From Curtobacterium poinsettiae (GTDB taxonomy: Bacteria; Actinomycetota; Actinomycetes; Actinomycetales; Microbacteriaceae): a stretch of DNA of 64,000 nt. This document shows, in pieces, positions 61,773 through 64,000 of this stretch (positions are counted from its first letter, which is position 1; each line of letters starts with the position of its first letter). The stretch lies in assembly GCF_025677645.1 (NCBI RefSeq), contig NZ_CP106879.1, positions 2,728,001 through 2,792,000 of the forward strand. Reading direction: 5' to 3'. The position numbers were made by a program, and so were the translations under genes. Below the pieces are notes generated by a model that was not told the DNA's origin, made no database searches, and worked only from the letters and a program-made list of their open reading frames with translations.

Positions 61773-63323
61773 CTAGCGACCCAGGAACTTCTGCAGGCTC
61801 GCGAGCTCTTCCTCGGTCGGTGCCTTGCCGCCTTTGGCGCCCCCGAGTCCGAGGCCGGACCCCTGCGGGGCCTGCTGCGGCGCAGCCGCCGCGCCGGCAG
61901 CCAAGGCCGCGCGCTTGGCGGGGTTGCCCACCTTCGACTTCTTCTTGCCGCCCTGCTGCTGCTTCTTGCCGCCGTGCATGCCCGGGATCGGACCCATGCC
62001 CGGCATCTGCGGCACGCCACCGCGAGCGACGGTCTTCATCATCTTGGCGGCCTGCTCGAAGCGGTTGACCAACGCGTTGACCTCGGTGACGGTCGATCCG
62101 GCACCGCGCGCGATGCGCAGACGGCGCGAACCGTTCAGGAGCTTCGGGAGCTCGCGCTCCTGGGGCGTCATCGACTGGATGATCGCCTCGGTGCGGACGA
62201 TCTCGCGCTCGTCGAAGTTGTCGAGTGCCTCGCGCATGCCCTTCGCTCCGGGGAGCATGCCGAGCATGCCCTTGATGGAGCCGGCCTTGCGGAGCTGCTG
62301 CATCTGCTGCAGGAAGTCGTTCAGGGTGAAGTTGTCGGTCGCGATCTTGTCGGCGACCTTGCGGGCCTCTTCCTCGTCGAAGGCGCCCTGCGCCTGTTCG
62401 ATGAGGGACAGGATGTCGCCGAGGTCGAGGATGCGGCTCGCCATGCGGTCCGGGTGGAACGGCTCGAAGTCGTCGAGCGACTCACCCGTCGACGCGAACA
62501 TGATCGGGCGGCCGGTCACACTGGCCACCGACAGGGCGGCACCACCGCGGGCGTCACCGTCGAGCTTCGAGAGCACGACGCCGGTGAAGTCGACGCCTTC
62601 CTGGAAGGCGCGGGCCGTGTTGACGGCGTCCTGACCGATCATCGCGTCGATGACGAAGAGGACCTCGTCCGGGTCGACGGCCTTGCGGATGTTCGCGGCC
62701 TGCTTCATCAGCTCGGCGTCGACACCGAGTCGACCGGCCGTGTCGACGATGACGGTGTCGTACTGCTGGTCGATCGCGGCCTTGACGGCGTTCTTGGCGA
62801 CCTTGACCGGGTCGCCGACTCCGTTGCCGGGCTCGGGCGCGAAGACGTGCACGCCAGCCTGCTCGCCGACGACCTGCAGCTGCTGCACGGCGTTCGGACG
62901 CTGCAGGTCCGCCGCGACGAGCATCGGGGTGTGGCCGTCCTTCTTGAGCCACTTGCCGAGCTTGCCCGCGAGGGTCGTCTTGCCGGCACCCTGGAGACCC
63001 GCGAGCATGATGACCGTCGGCGGCTTCTTCGCGAACTCGAGCCGTCGCTGCTGCCCGCCCAGGATGCCGACGAGTTCCTCGTTGACGATCTGGACGACCT
63101 GCTGCGCCGGGTTGAGCGCGCGGTTGACCTCGTCGGAGAGGGCACGCTCGCGCACCGATGCGGTGAACGCCTTGACGACCTCGAGCGCGACGTCGGCGTC
63201 GAGGAGCGCCCGCCGGATCTCGCGGACGGTGCCGTCGACGTCGGACGGAGTCAGCCGACCCTTGCTCCGCAGATTGCGGAAGGTCTCGGTCAGCCGATCG
63301 GAGAGTGAACCGAATTGCGCCAT
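61773..63323 (-). CDS. ffh: Signal recognition particle protein Ffh
   Basis: Ffh (516 aa) is the SRP54 GTPase that targets membrane proteins with 4.5S RNA. The NG domain shows GLQGAGKTTLAGKLGKWL (P-loop), DTAGRLGVD and TGVVLSKLDGDARGGAAL. The M domain (about 325-430) has the RIARGAGSTVTEVN RNA-binding segment, followed by a Met/Gly/Lys-rich end. ATG 63323 starts MAQFGSLSDRL; TAGAAT nine bases before it suggests an almost leaderless message. Neighbouring rpsP is displaced by about 11 kb from its usual place nearby. Confidence 0.97.
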   Translation of the reverse strand: MAQFGSLSDRLTETFRNLRSKGRLTPSDVDGTVREIRRALLDADVALEVVKAFTASVRERALSDEVNRALNPAQQVVQIVNEELVGILGGQQRRLEFAKKPPTVIMLAGLQGAGKTTLAGKLGKWLKKDGHTPMLVAADLQRPNAVQQLQVVGEQAGVHVFAPEPGNGVGDPVKVAKNAVKAAIDQQYDTVIVDTAGRLGVDAELMKQAANIRKAVDPDEVLFVIDAMIGQDAVNTARAFQEGVDFTGVVLSKLDGDARGGAALSVASVTGRPIMFASTGESLDDFEPFHPDRMASRILDLGDILSLIEQAQGAFDEEEARKVADKIATDNFTLNDFLQQMQQLRKAGSIKGMLGMLPGAKGMREALDNFDEREIVRTEAIIQSMTPQERELPKLLNGSRRLRIARGAGSTVTEVNALVNRFEQAAKMMKTVARGGVPQMPGMGPIPGMHGGKKQQQGGKKKSKVGNPAKRAALAAGAAAAPQQAPQGSGLGLGGAKGGKAPTEEELASLQKFLGR

Positions 63324-63381
63324 GATCCGTCGATTCTACCGGTAGACGAGCAGATCACCTGATCCGGCGTCCAGCGCTCGG

Positions 63382-63387
63382 TATCGT
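63382..63387 (+). promoter_or_regulatory. Probable -10 box for a leaderless nucleotidyltransferase transcript
   Basis: TATCGT ends 6 bases before the ATG at 63394; the spacing fits a leaderless transcript. Confidence 0.5.
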
Positions 63388-63393
63388 CGAGGC

Positions 63394-64000
63394 ATGCGCG
63401 CCGTCCCCGAGGAGCTCGACCCCGCGGTGGTCGCCGAGATCGACGGGCGCCTCGCGCGTCTGCAGACCGAGCTCGGCGTGACGATCCCCTGGGCGATCGA
63501 GAGCGGCAGCCGCGCCTGGGGCTTCCCGTCCCCCGACAGCGACTACGACTGCCGGTTCCTGTACGTGCGACGGCCGGACGACTACCTGTCGCTCTGGCCT
63601 AGCCGTGACGTCATCGAGACGCCGCTGGACAAGGTCTTCGACGTCAACGGGTGGGACCTCGCCAAGACGGTCCGCCTGGCCGTGAACGGGAACGCGACGG
63701 TCGGCGAGTGGCTGCGGTCACCGATCGTGTACTCGGGCGACGAGGGCTTCCGCGACCGCCTGCTGGCGTTCGTGGCGAGCGTCGCCGACCGCGGGCGCAT
63801 CGGCCGGCACTACCTGCACGTCGCCGATCGGCAGTACGAGCGCGAGGTCACGCTGAAGCGCTTCTTCTACGTGCTCCGCACCGCGGCCTCGCTCCGTTGG
63901 CTGCGGGAGCACCCGGAGAGCGCCACGCCCCCGATGGACCTGCCGACGCTGCTCGCCGAGTCGACGGTCGACCGCGCGGTGGCCGACGCCACGACGGATC
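63394..64000 (+). CDS. Predicted nucleotidyltransferase (COG3541/YcgL-type), 3' partial
   Basis: The frame runs from ATG 63394 to the window's end (202 residues visible) without a stop. It begins RAVPEELDPAVVAEID and carries IESGSRAWGFPSPDSDYDCRF, the GS...D-x-D pattern of the nucleotidyltransferase fold, in which the two Asp of the DYD region should bind metal. The later TLKRFFYVLRTAASLRWL matches the helical part of the COG3541 group. Function in this group is poorly known. The gene is divergent from ffh. Confidence 0.8.
   Translation, partial: MRAVPEELDPAVVAEIDGRLARLQTELGVTIPWAIESGSRAWGFPSPDSDYDCRFLYVRRPDDYLSLWPSRDVIETPLDKVFDVNGWDLAKTVRLAVNGNATVGEWLRSPIVYSGDEGFRDRLLAFVASVADRGRIGRHYLHVADRQYEREVTLKRFFYVLRTAASLRWLREHPESATPPMDLPTLLAESTVDRAVADATTD

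Overview
The window is 64 kb of dense, very GC-rich DNA with a gene order typical of a Gram-positive actinobacterium of the Microbacteriaceae. Supporting signs are the prfB-ftsE-ftsX-smpB-ssrA block, the tmRNA tag ANSKRTDFALAA, the Lsr2 nucleoid protein, the GlgX/GlgE/GlgB set, DivIVA-type proteins and many GTG or leaderless-looking starts. The combination points to Curtobacterium. A complete gene set for cyclohexanecarboxyl-CoA (starter unit of omega-cyclohexyl fatty acids) fits C. pusillum-like strains, in which such lipids are known. The genus call is inference; no 16S gene is in the window.

Layout: 0-12 kb carries the 3' part of hisN, an MFS drug exporter, a giant LAL-type LuxR regulator behind a small ORF, glmS, an M50-like protease, and a MetY-like sulfhydrylase coupled to an FMN monooxygenase. 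12.2-16.2 kb is the ssrA/smpB/ftsX/ftsE/prfB block. 17-25.5 kb holds a cysteine desulfurase and the glycogen genes glgX, glgE and glgB. 25.5-33 kb is an envelope and polarity region: CnoX-like thioredoxin, a three-helix or lipoprotein hybrid, a 613-aa coiled-coil scaffold, a lytic transglycosylase and a DivIVA-domain protein. 33-37.4 kb is the cdsA-frr-pyrH-tsf-rpsB block read leftward, with cdsA carrying a one-base frameshift. 37.7-45.1 kb has a sugar MFS transporter, an M23 protein, xerC, dprA, comM, yraN, lsr2 and a DUF2469-like gene. 45.1-50.1 kb holds rnhB, lepB, rplS, map, trmD, rimM, khpA and rpsP.

Between rpsP and ffh, usually near neighbours, sits an extra block of about 11.4 kb (50.3-61.7 kb). 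It has a four-gene leftward operon (EPSP-synthase/acyl-CoA-ligase fusion, acyl-CoA dehydrogenase, FabL/ChcA-like reductase, 2,4-dienoyl-CoA-reductase-like flavoprotein), a glutamate-cysteine-ligase-like gene, and a TPR-membrane protein plus TPR-AAA ATPase pair. The operon matches the enzyme families that turn shikimate into cyclohexanecarboxyl-CoA in ansatrienin- and phoslactomycin-producing streptomycetes and is the most interesting system here. The window ends in ffh and a partial nucleotidyltransferase.

Two genome-style signals recur. Near-identical palindromic terminators built on GGAGGCCCGGTGCCAGC lie between operons, and -10-like TANNNT hexamers lie 6-9 nt before start codons, as expected of leaderless transcripts. 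I found no tRNA, rRNA, CRISPR array, insertion sequence or prophage.
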